Notes under the pieces: generated by a model
What the model was told of the DNA's origin: nothing
Seen by the model: the letters and a program-made list of their open reading frames with translations, nothing else
Databases searched by the model: none
Shown here: positions 1 through 6,115 of the stretch, one piece after another
How positions within the stretch are numbered: position 1 is the stretch's first letter
Layout: every line of letters starts with the position of its first letter
Assembly (NCBI GenBank): GCA_024694785.1
Contig: JAILJL010000126.1
Coordinates: forward strand, 1 to 11,380
Length of the DNA: 11,380 nt
Source of the DNA: Lachnospiraceae bacterium
GTDB lineage: Bacteria > Bacillota > Clostridia > Lachnospirales > Lachnospiraceae
Reading direction: 5' to 3'
Made by a program: the position numbers and the translations under genes

Positions 1-176
1 TCCTTAGGGTCATCTTCCGTCTTATTACCATTATCCTCTTTTGTCGGACCTTCGTTATCTTCCGAATCCAGTATTGAATAATTCTCTTTCTCAGAAACTT
101 CTTCCGCCTTCGAGCATGCACATATCGTAAATACAAGCGATATAACAAGCATAATAATCAGTAAACGCTTCTTCAT
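1..176 (-). CDS. Putative lipoprotein, N-terminal part only (cut by window edge)
   Basis: The first 58 codons of a gene running off the low edge of the window. The product begins MKKRLLIIMLVISLVFTICA: a basic tip, a hydrophobic stretch, then Cys21 preceded by I-C-A. This fits a signal-peptidase II lipobox, although Cys at -2 is not typical and Cys19 makes the exact site less certain. After the cysteine the visible mature part is strongly acidic and low in complexity (many E, D, N, K), as in linkers that hold a lipoprotein domain away from the membrane. The functional domain lies outside the window, so no function can be given. The ATG at 176 is supported by an AGAGGA-type ribosome site about 7 nt upstream (184-189) and by a good promoter at 232-261. 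It lies after the DUF4097 gene on the same strand, but a terminator and its own promoter separate the two, so it is probably a separate unit. Confidence 0.75.
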   Translation of the reverse strand, partial: MKKRLLIIMLVISLVFTICACSKAEEVSEKENYSILDSEDNEGPTKEDNGNKTEDDPK

Positions 177-231
177 TACATTATCCTCTTTAATTATCTA
201 TTGTTCCGTAAAGCAATTACGTATCATTTTA

Positions 232-261
232 ATTATACACCATCCCATACTTCTTTGCCAA
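232..261 (-). promoter_or_regulatory. Sigma-A-type promoter of the lipoprotein gene
   Basis: Read on the minus strand there is a -35 element TTGGCA (256-261, 5 of 6 consensus bases), an 18-nt spacer, and a perfect -10 TATAAT (232-237). It lies between the upstream terminator (288-318) and the lipoprotein start at 176, giving a leader of about 50 nt. Confidence 0.7.
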
Positions 262-287
262 ATGCCATTTATAAGATTTAGACAATC

Positions 288-318
288 AAAAAGCGCACAC
301 CCTTAGGTCTGCGCTTTT
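288..318 (-). terminator. Intrinsic terminator of the padR-DUF1700-DUF4097 operon
   Basis: Two perfectly complementary 9-nt arms, 289-297 and 310-318 (minus-strand reading AAAAGCGCA and TGCGCTTTT), enclose a 12-nt loop that can form three further pairs past one C/C mismatch. On the minus strand the hairpin runs into five T residues. It starts 12 nt after the DUF4097 stop codon and ends before the lipoprotein promoter. Confidence 0.88.
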
Positions 319-329
319 ACCTGCGATTA

Positions 330-1118
330 TTAATTATCAATTTTGATACTTCCCGTACTTGTCTTAAGCTTGCACTTCCTGCTTCCTCTTGATTCCGGTA
401 CGCTTACGCTTCCCGTAGAAGAATTTGCGTTATATATATAATCGCCCTTAAGTGAACCCTTAATGCTTCCCGTACTTGCATGTGCATCTATCTCGTCTGC
501 CTCGCACTCTTTGAAAAGTATGCTTCCGGTAGACACATCAAGCCTCATATTTCCTGCGGTTACCCCGATAAGTCTGATACTGCCCGTGCTTGAATCTACA
601 TTAAGTTCACCCTTTACTTTAGTTCCGTCGAAAACAGTCTCTCCTGTCGAAAGCTCAATTTTCACATTGCCACATGTAATTGCAGGCAGCTCAACTGAGC
701 CTACGCTTCCGTCTATCTTAATCTCATTAAGTTCCTTCTCGGGAAGATATACGTATATATGAATATCCGTATAGAAACCACCTATAAAGAAATCATTCTT
801 ATACTTCTTATTACTGTCAATTTCAAGAGTTCCGTCATCGTTCTTAACATCAAATGTTATCCTATCGCTCTGCTTGACTTCTACTCTTACATCGCTTCTG
901 TTCTCAATGAAAAACTTAACATCGGCTATCGAAGAGTCTATATCGATATTCTCTATCGTTGCATTAAATGTATACGCCTTCTCTTCGTACTCCATATCGG
1001 TAAAATCTCTTATGTTAAGGTCAAATCCCTTTGATGCGAATGTCATGCTCATTATCGCTATACCGGCAACCATAAGTACTACGCCGGCTGCTATTAATAT
1101 CTTTCTTGCGAGTCTCAT
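330..1118 (-). CDS. DUF4097-family membrane-anchored beta-repeat protein
   Basis: A 262-residue protein with one N-terminal membrane segment (about residues 7-27) and no lipobox, so it is probably anchored with its body outside the cell. Residues 50-262 look all-beta. The C-terminal half carries a regular repeat with S-T-G-S/E turns at residues 157, 177, 196, 215, 233 and 254, and a variant SVGS at 138. Spacing is 18-21 residues, as expected for stacked rungs of a beta-solenoid or roll. This fits DUF4097, a family of surface beta proteins related to the LiaF-type C-terminal domain and often found beside PadR and DUF1700 genes. It begins directly after the DUF1700 stop codon. Its AGGAGAG ribosome site lies inside the last DUF1700 codons, which points to translational coupling. 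A sensor or scaffold role in envelope stress is inference from context. No catalytic motif was seen. Confidence 0.85.
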   Translation of the reverse strand: MRLARKILIAAGVVLMVAGIAIMSMTFASKGFDLNIRDFTDMEYEEKAYTFNATIENIDIDSSIADVKFFIENRSDVRVEVKQSDRITFDVKNDDGTLEIDSNKKYKNDFFIGGFYTDIHIYVYLPEKELNEIKIDGSVGSVELPAITCGNVKIELSTGETVFDGTKVKGELNVDSSTGSIRLIGVTAGNMRLDVSTGSILFKECEADEIDAHASTGSIKGSLKGDYIYNANSSTGSVSVPESRGSRKCKLKTSTGSIKIDN

Positions 1119-1733
1119 TTAATCTCTCTCCTTTCCGGATACTTTCTTCTTGATTCCAACAATTACATCAACCGTAAGTCTTATTGCTCCCTTTGTAAAA
1201 GCTATACATCCGAATACCATAAGAATTGCAAGTCCTATGCAGAAAAGTCCCGCGCCGATTCCGAGGCCTGCGCTGAACAAGTGTCCCGTAAGGAGCATTC
1301 CAAGTACCCACACGATACTTCCCGCTCCTCCTACAACAAGTGCAATCGTAACAGCGTAGAACGCAACTACCAATGCCCAAAGTGTCGCAAATAATGCGAT
1401 TCCAAGTCCGAATATCACTGCAACTATCGGTATCCAGAGTGGAAACAGCAATACTATAAGTATAAGTGCCAATGGTGATATTCCACCGTTTTTCTTCTCT
1501 TTTTCTCTGTTAACTCTTTCCTTTACTATGGTTGTCATTGGGGTCTCCGCCATAATCTGAGAAATTATTGAATTAACATCTCCTATTGCTCTTACTGCTT
1601 CTTCTTCACTCATGCCCTCTTCTATTCTGTCATCGATCATTTCACTGTAGAAATTCACGCGTTCGTCCGAATCTTCTTTCGGAATGCCCAAAAGTCCTTT
1701 TTTAAGTTCATTAAGGAATTCTTCTTTATTCAT
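1119..1733 (-). CDS. DUF1700 / HAAS-domain membrane protein
   Basis: A 204-residue protein. Residues 1-62 are a charged alpha-helical domain (NKEEFLNELKKGL, then ERVNFYSEMIDDRIEEGMS and EEAVRAIGD) typical of the HAAS signalling domain of DUF1700 proteins. A short basic linker follows, then a strongly hydrophobic region with about three or four membrane segments between residues 85 and 180, ending in a basic cytoplasmic-looking tail. The family is commonly encoded with PadR regulators and is thought to link the regulator to the membrane; the exact mechanism is not established here. The gene overlaps the end of padR by 8 nt. An in-frame TTG at 1739 is only 3 nt from the GGGAGG ribosome site (1743-1748), whereas the ATG at 1733 has a normal 9-nt spacing, so the ATG was chosen. 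The DUF4097 gene follows with no gap. Confidence 0.88.
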   Translation of the reverse strand: MNKEEFLNELKKGLLGIPKEDSDERVNFYSEMIDDRIEEGMSEEEAVRAIGDVNSIISQIMAETPMTTIVKERVNREKEKKNGGISPLALILIVLLFPLWIPIVAVIFGLGIALFATLWALVVAFYAVTIALVVGGAGSIVWVLGMLLTGHLFSAGLGIGAGLFCIGLAILMVFGCIAFTKGAIRLTVDVIVGIKKKVSGKERD

Positions 1734-2046
1734 TACCAACTTCCTCCCTGGTTATAAACTGATAGATTGATTCCATCTCTTTCCAATCTTCTTTGAATTC
1801 TTCAATCCTCCTGCGACCGGAATCCGTTATTCTATAATATTTCCTTAATCGTCCATCATGTTCTGCCGTTCTTACGGTAAGTAGCTTCGCTGTCTCGAGT
1901 CGCTTCAATATCGTATACAAGGTCGACTCCGATAATTCCATGTATGGCTTCATGTCCTTGATTATCTGATACCCGTATGAATCTTCATACTGGATTGCGG
2001 CAAGAACGCATACATCCAGCAGACCGCGTTTCATCTGTGTATCCAT
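1726..2046 (-). CDS. PadR-family transcriptional regulator
   Basis: A 106-residue winged-helix DNA-binding protein of the short PadR type. Diagnostic stretches are KRGLLDVCVLAAI (residues 6-18), DSYGYQIIKD (22-31), the recognition-helix region SESTLYTILKRLE (39-51) and the wing GRLRKYYRIT (65-74). A single C-terminal helix (about 80-100) would provide the dimer contact. PadR proteins usually repress their own operon and respond to a ligand or stress signal. This one heads an operon with DUF1700 and DUF4097 and very likely controls all three genes. The longest reading frame starts at a TTG (2067) without a ribosome site. The ATG at 2046 sits 6 nt from a strong GGGGAGG (2053-2059) and gives the usual PadR N-terminus, so it was chosen. 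A perfect inverted repeat at the predicted transcription start is a candidate operator. Confidence 0.93.
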   Translation of the reverse strand: MDTQMKRGLLDVCVLAAIQYEDSYGYQIIKDMKPYMELSESTLYTILKRLETAKLLTVRTAEHDGRLRKYYRITDSGRRRIEEFKEDWKEMESIYQFITREEVGNE

Positions 2047-2080
2047 ACTATACCTCCCCTCGTGCAATACATCCTTTTAT

Positions 2081-2097
2081 GCAATATTCCCTATTGC
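2081..2097. promoter_or_regulatory. Candidate PadR operator: GCAATA dyad at the predicted start site
   Basis: A perfect inverted repeat with arms GCAATA (2081-2086) and TATTGC (2092-2097) around 5 nt. A third GCAATA half-site lies at 2064-2069, so the motif occurs twice in the same orientation 17 bp apart. The dyad covers the predicted transcription start of padR, where a bound repressor would block initiation. That PadR itself binds here is inference. Confidence 0.4.
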
Positions 2098-2104
2098 GTT
2101 ATAT

Positions 2105-2133
2105 ATCGTATCACGAAGTATATAATCTGTCAA
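2105..2133 (-). promoter_or_regulatory. Promoter of the padR operon
   Basis: Minus-strand reading gives a perfect -35 TTGACA (2128-2133), a 17-nt spacer and a -10 TACGAT (2105-2110, 4 of 6 consensus bases). Transcription would start near 2098, giving a leader of about 50 nt before the padR ATG. The imperfect -10 would suit a controlled promoter. Confidence 0.65.
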
Positions 2134-2170
2134 CACTAATTTTTATTTTTTCAAATCGTTACTAATCAAT

Positions 2171-2260
2171 AGTATAAATGCACAAGAAGCTTAATCGCTG
2201 ACGCTCCGTCACTAAACTCATGCATCGCGCAAAAGATCACGCTTCTCGTGCATTTATACT
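2171..2260. repeat. 90-bp element bounded by 20-bp inverted repeats
   Basis: The arms 2171-2190 and 2241-2260 are reverse complements over 20 bp with one exception. They enclose 50 nt that contain a further 5-bp hairpin (TGACG / CGTCA around GAG when read on the minus strand). In a minus-strand transcript the single exception becomes a G-U pair, so the stem would stay unbroken; in a plus-strand transcript it would be an A-C mismatch. It lies between a terminator and the padR promoter, with no ribosome site or credible ORF. No target-site duplication is visible at its ends. It could be a small non-autonomous palindromic repeat of MITE or REP type, or part of a structured RNA. It is not a simple terminator, since the loop is long and no T run follows on either strand. 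Confidence 0.7.
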
Positions 2261-2396
2261 TTCGGCTAGCCACTAAGAAAACGATATAATATAAGCAAAA
2301 ATGAGCACTTGACGCAGCGCTTAATAAGCACGAGTCGGGATTAGCGAGCCACAATGGTTGTTTGAGCCATCTCTTTTCTTAATCCTAGCTTTAAGC
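2261..2396. other. Non-coding spacer, no gene seen
   Basis: This spacer lies between the inverted-repeat element and the terminator of the SGNH gene. It holds an 8-bp palindrome GGCTAGCC (2264-2271), a small GCTT/AAGC dyad around 2320-2330, and two direct copies of GAGCCA (2346-2351 and 2374-2379). No reading frame with a ribosome site, no tRNA-like fold and no convincing promoter were found. It may belong to the same dispersed element as the neighbouring inverted repeat, but this cannot be decided from one copy. Confidence 0.45.
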
Positions 2397-2430
2397 AAAA
2401 AACTCCGAGAGCATTATCACTCTCGGAGTT
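2397..2430 (-). terminator. Strong intrinsic terminator after the SGNH gene
   Basis: Perfect 11-bp stem, arms 2401-2411 and 2420-2430 (AACTCCGAGAG / CTCTCGGAGTT), with an 8-nt loop and a run of six T residues on the minus strand (2397-2402). It begins 7 nt after the stop codon of the SGNH-like gene and ends the MBOAT-SGNH (and perhaps mtaB) transcript. Confidence 0.93.
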
Positions 2431-2437
2431 GTATATT

Positions 2438-3340
2438 TTACTTTATAATTGCGTGCTGCATAATATAATCGCGCCACAGATAATAATACTTAGCCTTAAG
2501 ATGCATTCCGTCACCGGTATACTCCGGATTAAGATGCCCCGTCTCATCGACTACTGCCTCATTAATATCTATATAGAATACACTCTCATCATCGCAAAGC
2601 TCTTTCAATCCTTCGTTTTTCTCATCAAGGTTCTCTTTCTTACAGTATTTCCACTTAATACCGTAAGGTTCTGTTACATACATGATTGCCTGAATACATA
2701 TAACAGCGTCCGGCTGCAGCTTCCTTATCTCATTAACAGCATTCGAATAATACTCAAGCCATCTCGGCGTATAGTAATCACCTTCATTTACACCAAGTTC
2801 AATATATATCTTGCCGAATTTATTCTCTCCCAAGACTTTCTTAAGCGTCTTACCATCAACTGTCGTATCACTGCTCATAAGCTTGATGATATTAAGACCT
2901 GTCTTGCAGAAGTACTTTGCTTCTCCTACCGGTGAGAATAGCCTTAAACCATCCGTTCTGGAATCCCCTATAAAAAGCGCATCCTTAAAGTAATCCTCAT
3001 CGACCTCGCCGATAGTGTACCCTTTTTTCTTCTCGTCAATATACCTCTCTATTGAAAAAAATCCCCTTAAATTGTGCGGATCGTCAACAGATAACCTGTC
3101 ATCAAAATATACTGTCTCATTCGCAACCGCCTCATCGCGCGATTCTTCAACGGAATCATCCGTTAAGTCATCATAAACTGATATATCTTCATCCGCTTTT
3201 GCTTCTTCCACATAATCATATTCGCCGCCCGGCATTGCAATCACGTCTGTCTTACACGCTATGAAAAACAATACCCCGCCTATAATAATCGTCAATGTAA
3301 GCGGCATAGATTTAAGATATTTCTTACTCCCCTTTAACAT
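2438..3340 (-). CDS. Membrane-anchored SGNH/GDSL hydrolase-like protein
   Basis: A 300-residue protein with a signal-anchor segment at about residues 13-30 and an acidic linker (about 39-80), followed by an SGNH-type domain outside the membrane. Visible family blocks are block I FIGDSRTDG with candidate nucleophile Ser127, the block II glycine in KTGLN (Gly148), block III LGVNEG with Asn185, and block V DGMHL with Asp277 and His280 completing a Ser-Asp-His set. Such proteins act as esterases or, when paired with an MBOAT, as acyltransferases like AlgX/AlgJ or PatB that move acetyl groups onto a cell-surface polymer. The gene follows the MBOAT gene by 15 nt, and its AGGAAAG ribosome site overlaps the upstream stop codon, which supports one operon and joint function. 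The polymer modified is not shown by the sequence. Esterase activity alone is a possible alternative. Confidence 0.85.
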   Translation of the reverse strand: MLKGSKKYLKSMPLTLTIIIGGVLFFIACKTDVIAMPGGEYDYVEEAKADEDISVYDDLTDDSVEESRDEAVANETVYFDDRLSVDDPHNLRGFFSIERYIDEKKKGYTIGEVDEDYFKDALFIGDSRTDGLRLFSPVGEAKYFCKTGLNIIKLMSSDTTVDGKTLKKVLGENKFGKIYIELGVNEGDYYTPRWLEYYSNAVNEIRKLQPDAVICIQAIMYVTEPYGIKWKYCKKENLDEKNEGLKELCDDESVFYIDINEAVVDETGHLNPEYTGDGMHLKAKYYYLWRDYIMQHAIIK

Positions 3341-3355
3341 ACAAAACCAGCTTTC

Positions 3356-4675
3356 CTAGAAATTCATATACATAAACGGACTATTGCCGTTCTTCCAAAG
3401 AATATACACAGTAACCCAGAATACTCCCGATAATATAATCGCACCATACCATTTCCTTCCGTACTTATGAAGTATCCTCTCGGGATACGGTAATGCGCAT
3501 AAGATTCCGCCAAGTAAATACGGCCAGAACTTTTGTAAATAAATAATCGTATCTCCCGGCATCATTGAAGGTTCGATTCCGTTAACCGGAAATAACTTGC
3601 CGAAGTAAAGTGCTATATTGTTAAGACCTTCCGTCGCAAAAAGTGCAAACGTCACGGTAATTACGAATATTACATATATATGCGGCAGAACATGCAGCTT
3701 GTCAAGAAGCTTCCGTAATCCCAGATGCTCTATCACCACGAATATACCAAGTGAAAGTCCCCATAAAATGAAGTTAATTGTTATTCCATGCCACAAACCG
3801 GTAAGAAGCCATATAAAAAGGATATTAAATACTGTCCGTATTCTTCCTTTTCTGCTTCCACCCATCGGAATATATATATAATCCTTGAACCATGATGTAA
3901 GGGTCATATGCCATCTTCTGTAGAATTCGCTTACAGACTTGGCCATATGCGGATAATTAAAATTGATTGGCAAATCAAAACCGAGAATCTTCGCGACACC
4001 CGACGCCATAAGACAATAACTCTGCCAATCAAGATACAATCTTAACGCAAAAGTCAAAGCCACGAGCCACGCGCACGAAGTCGACACGCAATCAATACCG
4101 ATTCTTTCCACTTCGCGTTGAAGATGAATTAATCTATCTGCAAGAATTACCTTCATCGCAAATCCAAGAATAAATGACTCCAAACCATATTGGATATTCT
4201 CCGGCAGTATCTTCGGTGCTTTGATATCTTCTCTCGAATCCTTATACCTTGCAATCGGGCCCATTAACAATCGTGGGAAGAAAAGCGCATAATTCGCATA
4301 ATCTATGAAATTATTCTCATACTTAATCTCATATCTTCCCACATCGATAAGGTATGCCACATAAGTAAATATATAGAAGCTCGCACCCACAGGAAGAAAA
4401 CCCGTTACTTTAAATATACAAAGCACAATCAGGTTAAGGGCTGCAGACCTTTTCGCAGATATAATCGGATCATATTCGTTATAAGCCTTACGCGCCAGAA
4501 AATAGTTTACCGGTACAAATACCGCCGCTATCATAGCGCCTTTAATACCATTTGCCGCAAGAAAAGCGATACTTCCCATAAGTAACACATATCGCCTAAA
4601 CTTTGCCGGCACAAGAAAATATATAATCAAAAATCCCGCAAAACAATATAGGAATCTAATACTCGCAAATGTCAT
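3356..4675 (-). CDS. MBOAT-family O-acyltransferase (AlgI/DltB type)
   Basis: A 439-residue polytopic membrane protein with about ten hydrophobic segments over its whole length, near the usual size of AlgI-type proteins. Hallmarks are GPIARY (139-144), FNYP (239-242), the strongly conserved FYRRWHMTLTSWFKDYIYIP (251-270) followed by MGGSRKG, and TGLWHG (292-297) with the conserved active-site His296. Members carry an acyl group, usually acetyl, across the membrane and hand it to a partner that esterifies an extracytoplasmic polysaccharide. The SGNH-like gene directly downstream is the expected partner. A motif often reading FSGYSDMAIG appears here as WQSYCLMASG (217-226), so the usual Ser-Asp pair is Cys221-Leu222. 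The ATG at 4675 has a GGGGAG ribosome site 4 nt upstream. The gene lies 42 nt after mtaB with no terminator between, so it may be read from the mtaB promoter. Confidence 0.92.
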   Translation of the reverse strand: MTFASIRFLYCFAGFLIIYFLVPAKFRRYVLLMGSIAFLAANGIKGAMIAAVFVPVNYFLARKAYNEYDPIISAKRSAALNLIVLCIFKVTGFLPVGASFYIFTYVAYLIDVGRYEIKYENNFIDYANYALFFPRLLMGPIARYKDSREDIKAPKILPENIQYGLESFILGFAMKVILADRLIHLQREVERIGIDCVSTSCAWLVALTFALRLYLDWQSYCLMASGVAKILGFDLPINFNYPHMAKSVSEFYRRWHMTLTSWFKDYIYIPMGGSRKGRIRTVFNILFIWLLTGLWHGITINFILWGLSLGIFVVIEHLGLRKLLDKLHVLPHIYVIFVITVTFALFATEGLNNIALYFGKLFPVNGIEPSMMPGDTIIYLQKFWPYLLGGILCALPYPERILHKYGRKWYGAIILSGVFWVTVYILWKNGNSPFMYMNF

Positions 4676-4717
4676 AACACTCCCCGTTTCTCATTCAGAA
4701 TATGCACCAAAGAACCA

Positions 4718-6034
4718 TCACACGATTAATGAATCCTCGTTTAAGAATCCTCTCGGTGTCACACGTACAAATTCATTGATCCTGCCGTGATAATCTTCCT
4801 CATGAATAAGAATTCTTACATATTCCTTATTTAATCCCACATAATAAGTCGCGCCGTCTATATTCTCCTTGTTCTCCACAAGTATCTCGACTTCACGTCC
4901 TATATAGTAAGACATGAATTCCCTTTTATATTCCTTTTGTATATCACTTAAGATATGGCTTCTGTCAGCCTTGACCGCTTCTGTTATCTGTCCGCTCATC
5001 CCTGCAGCAACCGTGCCTTTGCGCTTAGAATACTTGAATAAATGAGTCTCAAAGAACCTAATCCTTCTGACAAATTCACAAGTCTCCGCAAATTCCTCAT
5101 CGGTCTCCTGTGGGAACCCGCATATAATATCGGTTGTAATTGCAGGATGCTCGAACTTATCACGCAATCTATTGCAGCACTTCTCATATTCGACAGTATC
5201 ATACTTACGATTCATCCTGAGTAACACACTGTCGGCACCCGACTGAAGAGACAGGTGGAAATGCGGACATATCTTATCCACCTTACTCAATCTGTCTACG
5301 AATTCATCGGTGATTATTCTTGGCTCCAAAGAACTTAATCTTATCCTCATAAGTCCCGGCACTTCATTAATTGCCTCTATAAGTTCAATCAAGGATGATC
5401 CTGTATCTATGCCGTATGATGATACATGAATTCCCGTAAGCACAACTTCCTTGACTCCGCTTCTCACAAGAAGCTTAACCTCGTTAAGCACTTCTTCCAT
5501 GGATCTGCTTCTGACACGCCCTCTGGCATATGGAATTATGCAATACGTACAGAACTGATTGCATCCGTCCTGAACCTTGATAAAAGCTCTGGTATGCTCC
5601 ATTGATTTCTTAAGAAGCATGTCTTCATAAGTTATCTCATGGGTGAGATCGTGAATTCCCGCAATCTCCGCAGTATCGGTTTCGCGCTTTTTTGCTATGC
5701 ATGCATTAAGCAATTCAACGATTCTGTTCTTCTCATTATTACCGATAATTATATCTATATCGGGATCCGCCATAGCTTCGTCCTTCGAAGTCTGGACATA
5801 ACAACCCGCCGCTACGATTATTGCATCCGGATTACGTCTGGCCGCCTGATGTATCATCTGGCGGGATTTCCTGTCCGCAATATTCGTAACGGAACACGTA
5901 TTGATAACGTAGACATCGGCAATATCGCCAAAGTCCACGATTTCATAACCGTTTTCTATTAGAAGTTGTTCCATAACCTCGGTTTCGTATGCATTAACCT
6001 TACAACCTAAGTTATGTAATGCAGCTTTCATCAT
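4718..6034 (-). CDS. mtaB: tRNA t6A37 C2-methylthiotransferase MtaB
   Basis: A 438-residue radical-SAM methylthiotransferase that converts N6-threonylcarbamoyladenosine at position 37 of ANN-decoding tRNAs to its 2-methylthio form. The N-terminal domain has the three cluster cysteines Cys11 (NLGCKVN), Cys47 (NTCSVT) and Cys78 (AAGCYVQ), which bind the auxiliary [4Fe-4S] cluster. The radical-SAM motif C-x3-C-x2-C is Cys158, Cys162 and Cys165 in DGCNQFCTYCIIPYARG. A TRAM-type RNA-binding domain occupies about residues 370-433. The NLGCKVN start and CSVTNIAD separate it from MiaB and RimO. Length is normal. Two ATG codons lie in tandem (6034 and 6031), and GAGGA 6 nt upstream fits the first. It is divergent from the HPr-like gene, sharing an 81-nt spacer, and is followed by the MBOAT-SGNH pair, which is functionally unrelated. 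Confidence 0.96.
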   Translation of the reverse strand: MMKAALHNLGCKVNAYETEVMEQLLIENGYEIVDFGDIADVYVINTCSVTNIADRKSRQMIHQAARRNPDAIIVAAGCYVQTSKDEAMADPDIDIIIGNNEKNRIVELLNACIAKKRETDTAEIAGIHDLTHEITYEDMLLKKSMEHTRAFIKVQDGCNQFCTYCIIPYARGRVRSRSMEEVLNEVKLLVRSGVKEVVLTGIHVSSYGIDTGSSLIELIEAINEVPGLMRIRLSSLEPRIITDEFVDRLSKVDKICPHFHLSLQSGADSVLLRMNRKYDTVEYEKCCNRLRDKFEHPAITTDIICGFPQETDEEFAETCEFVRRIRFFETHLFKYSKRKGTVAAGMSGQITEAVKADRSHILSDIQKEYKREFMSYYIGREVEILVENKENIDGATYYVGLNKEYVRILIHEEDYHGRINEFVRVTPRGFLNEDSLIV

Positions 6035-6058
6035 TACTTTTCCTCACTGCTTATTAAT

Positions 6059-6086
6059 TTGACAAATCCCCAAATTAGGCTATTAT
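6059..6086 (+). promoter_or_regulatory. Promoter of the HPr-like gene, with overlapping dyad
   Basis: A perfect -35 TTGACA (6059-6064), a 16-nt spacer and -10 TATTAT (6081-6086, 5 of 6 bases). A 7-bp perfect inverted repeat, TAATTTG (6055-6061) and CAAATTA (6071-6077), surrounds and overlaps the -35 and could be an operator. The AT run 6081-6092 also offers a minus-strand TATAAT (6082-6087) as a possible -10 for mtaB, but no good -35 goes with it. Confidence 0.6.
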
Positions 6087-6115
6087 ATATATAAGATTCT
6101 TTGAGGAGGCACAAT

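Noticed and set aside
2166..2354. 62-codon minus-strand reading frame across the inverted-repeat element
   Set aside because: It begins at a TTG without a ribosome site, has no membrane or domain pattern I recognise, and runs through the palindromic element, so it is most likely a by-product of the repeat.
2429..2935. 168-codon plus-strand reading frame opposite the SGNH gene
   Set aside because: It lies antisense to a gene with clear catalytic motifs, has no ribosome site, and its translation is typical of a shadow frame. The same applies to the other antisense frames within 463-1122, 3618-3881, 5639-5962, 8034-8411, 8693-9225 and 9887-10426.
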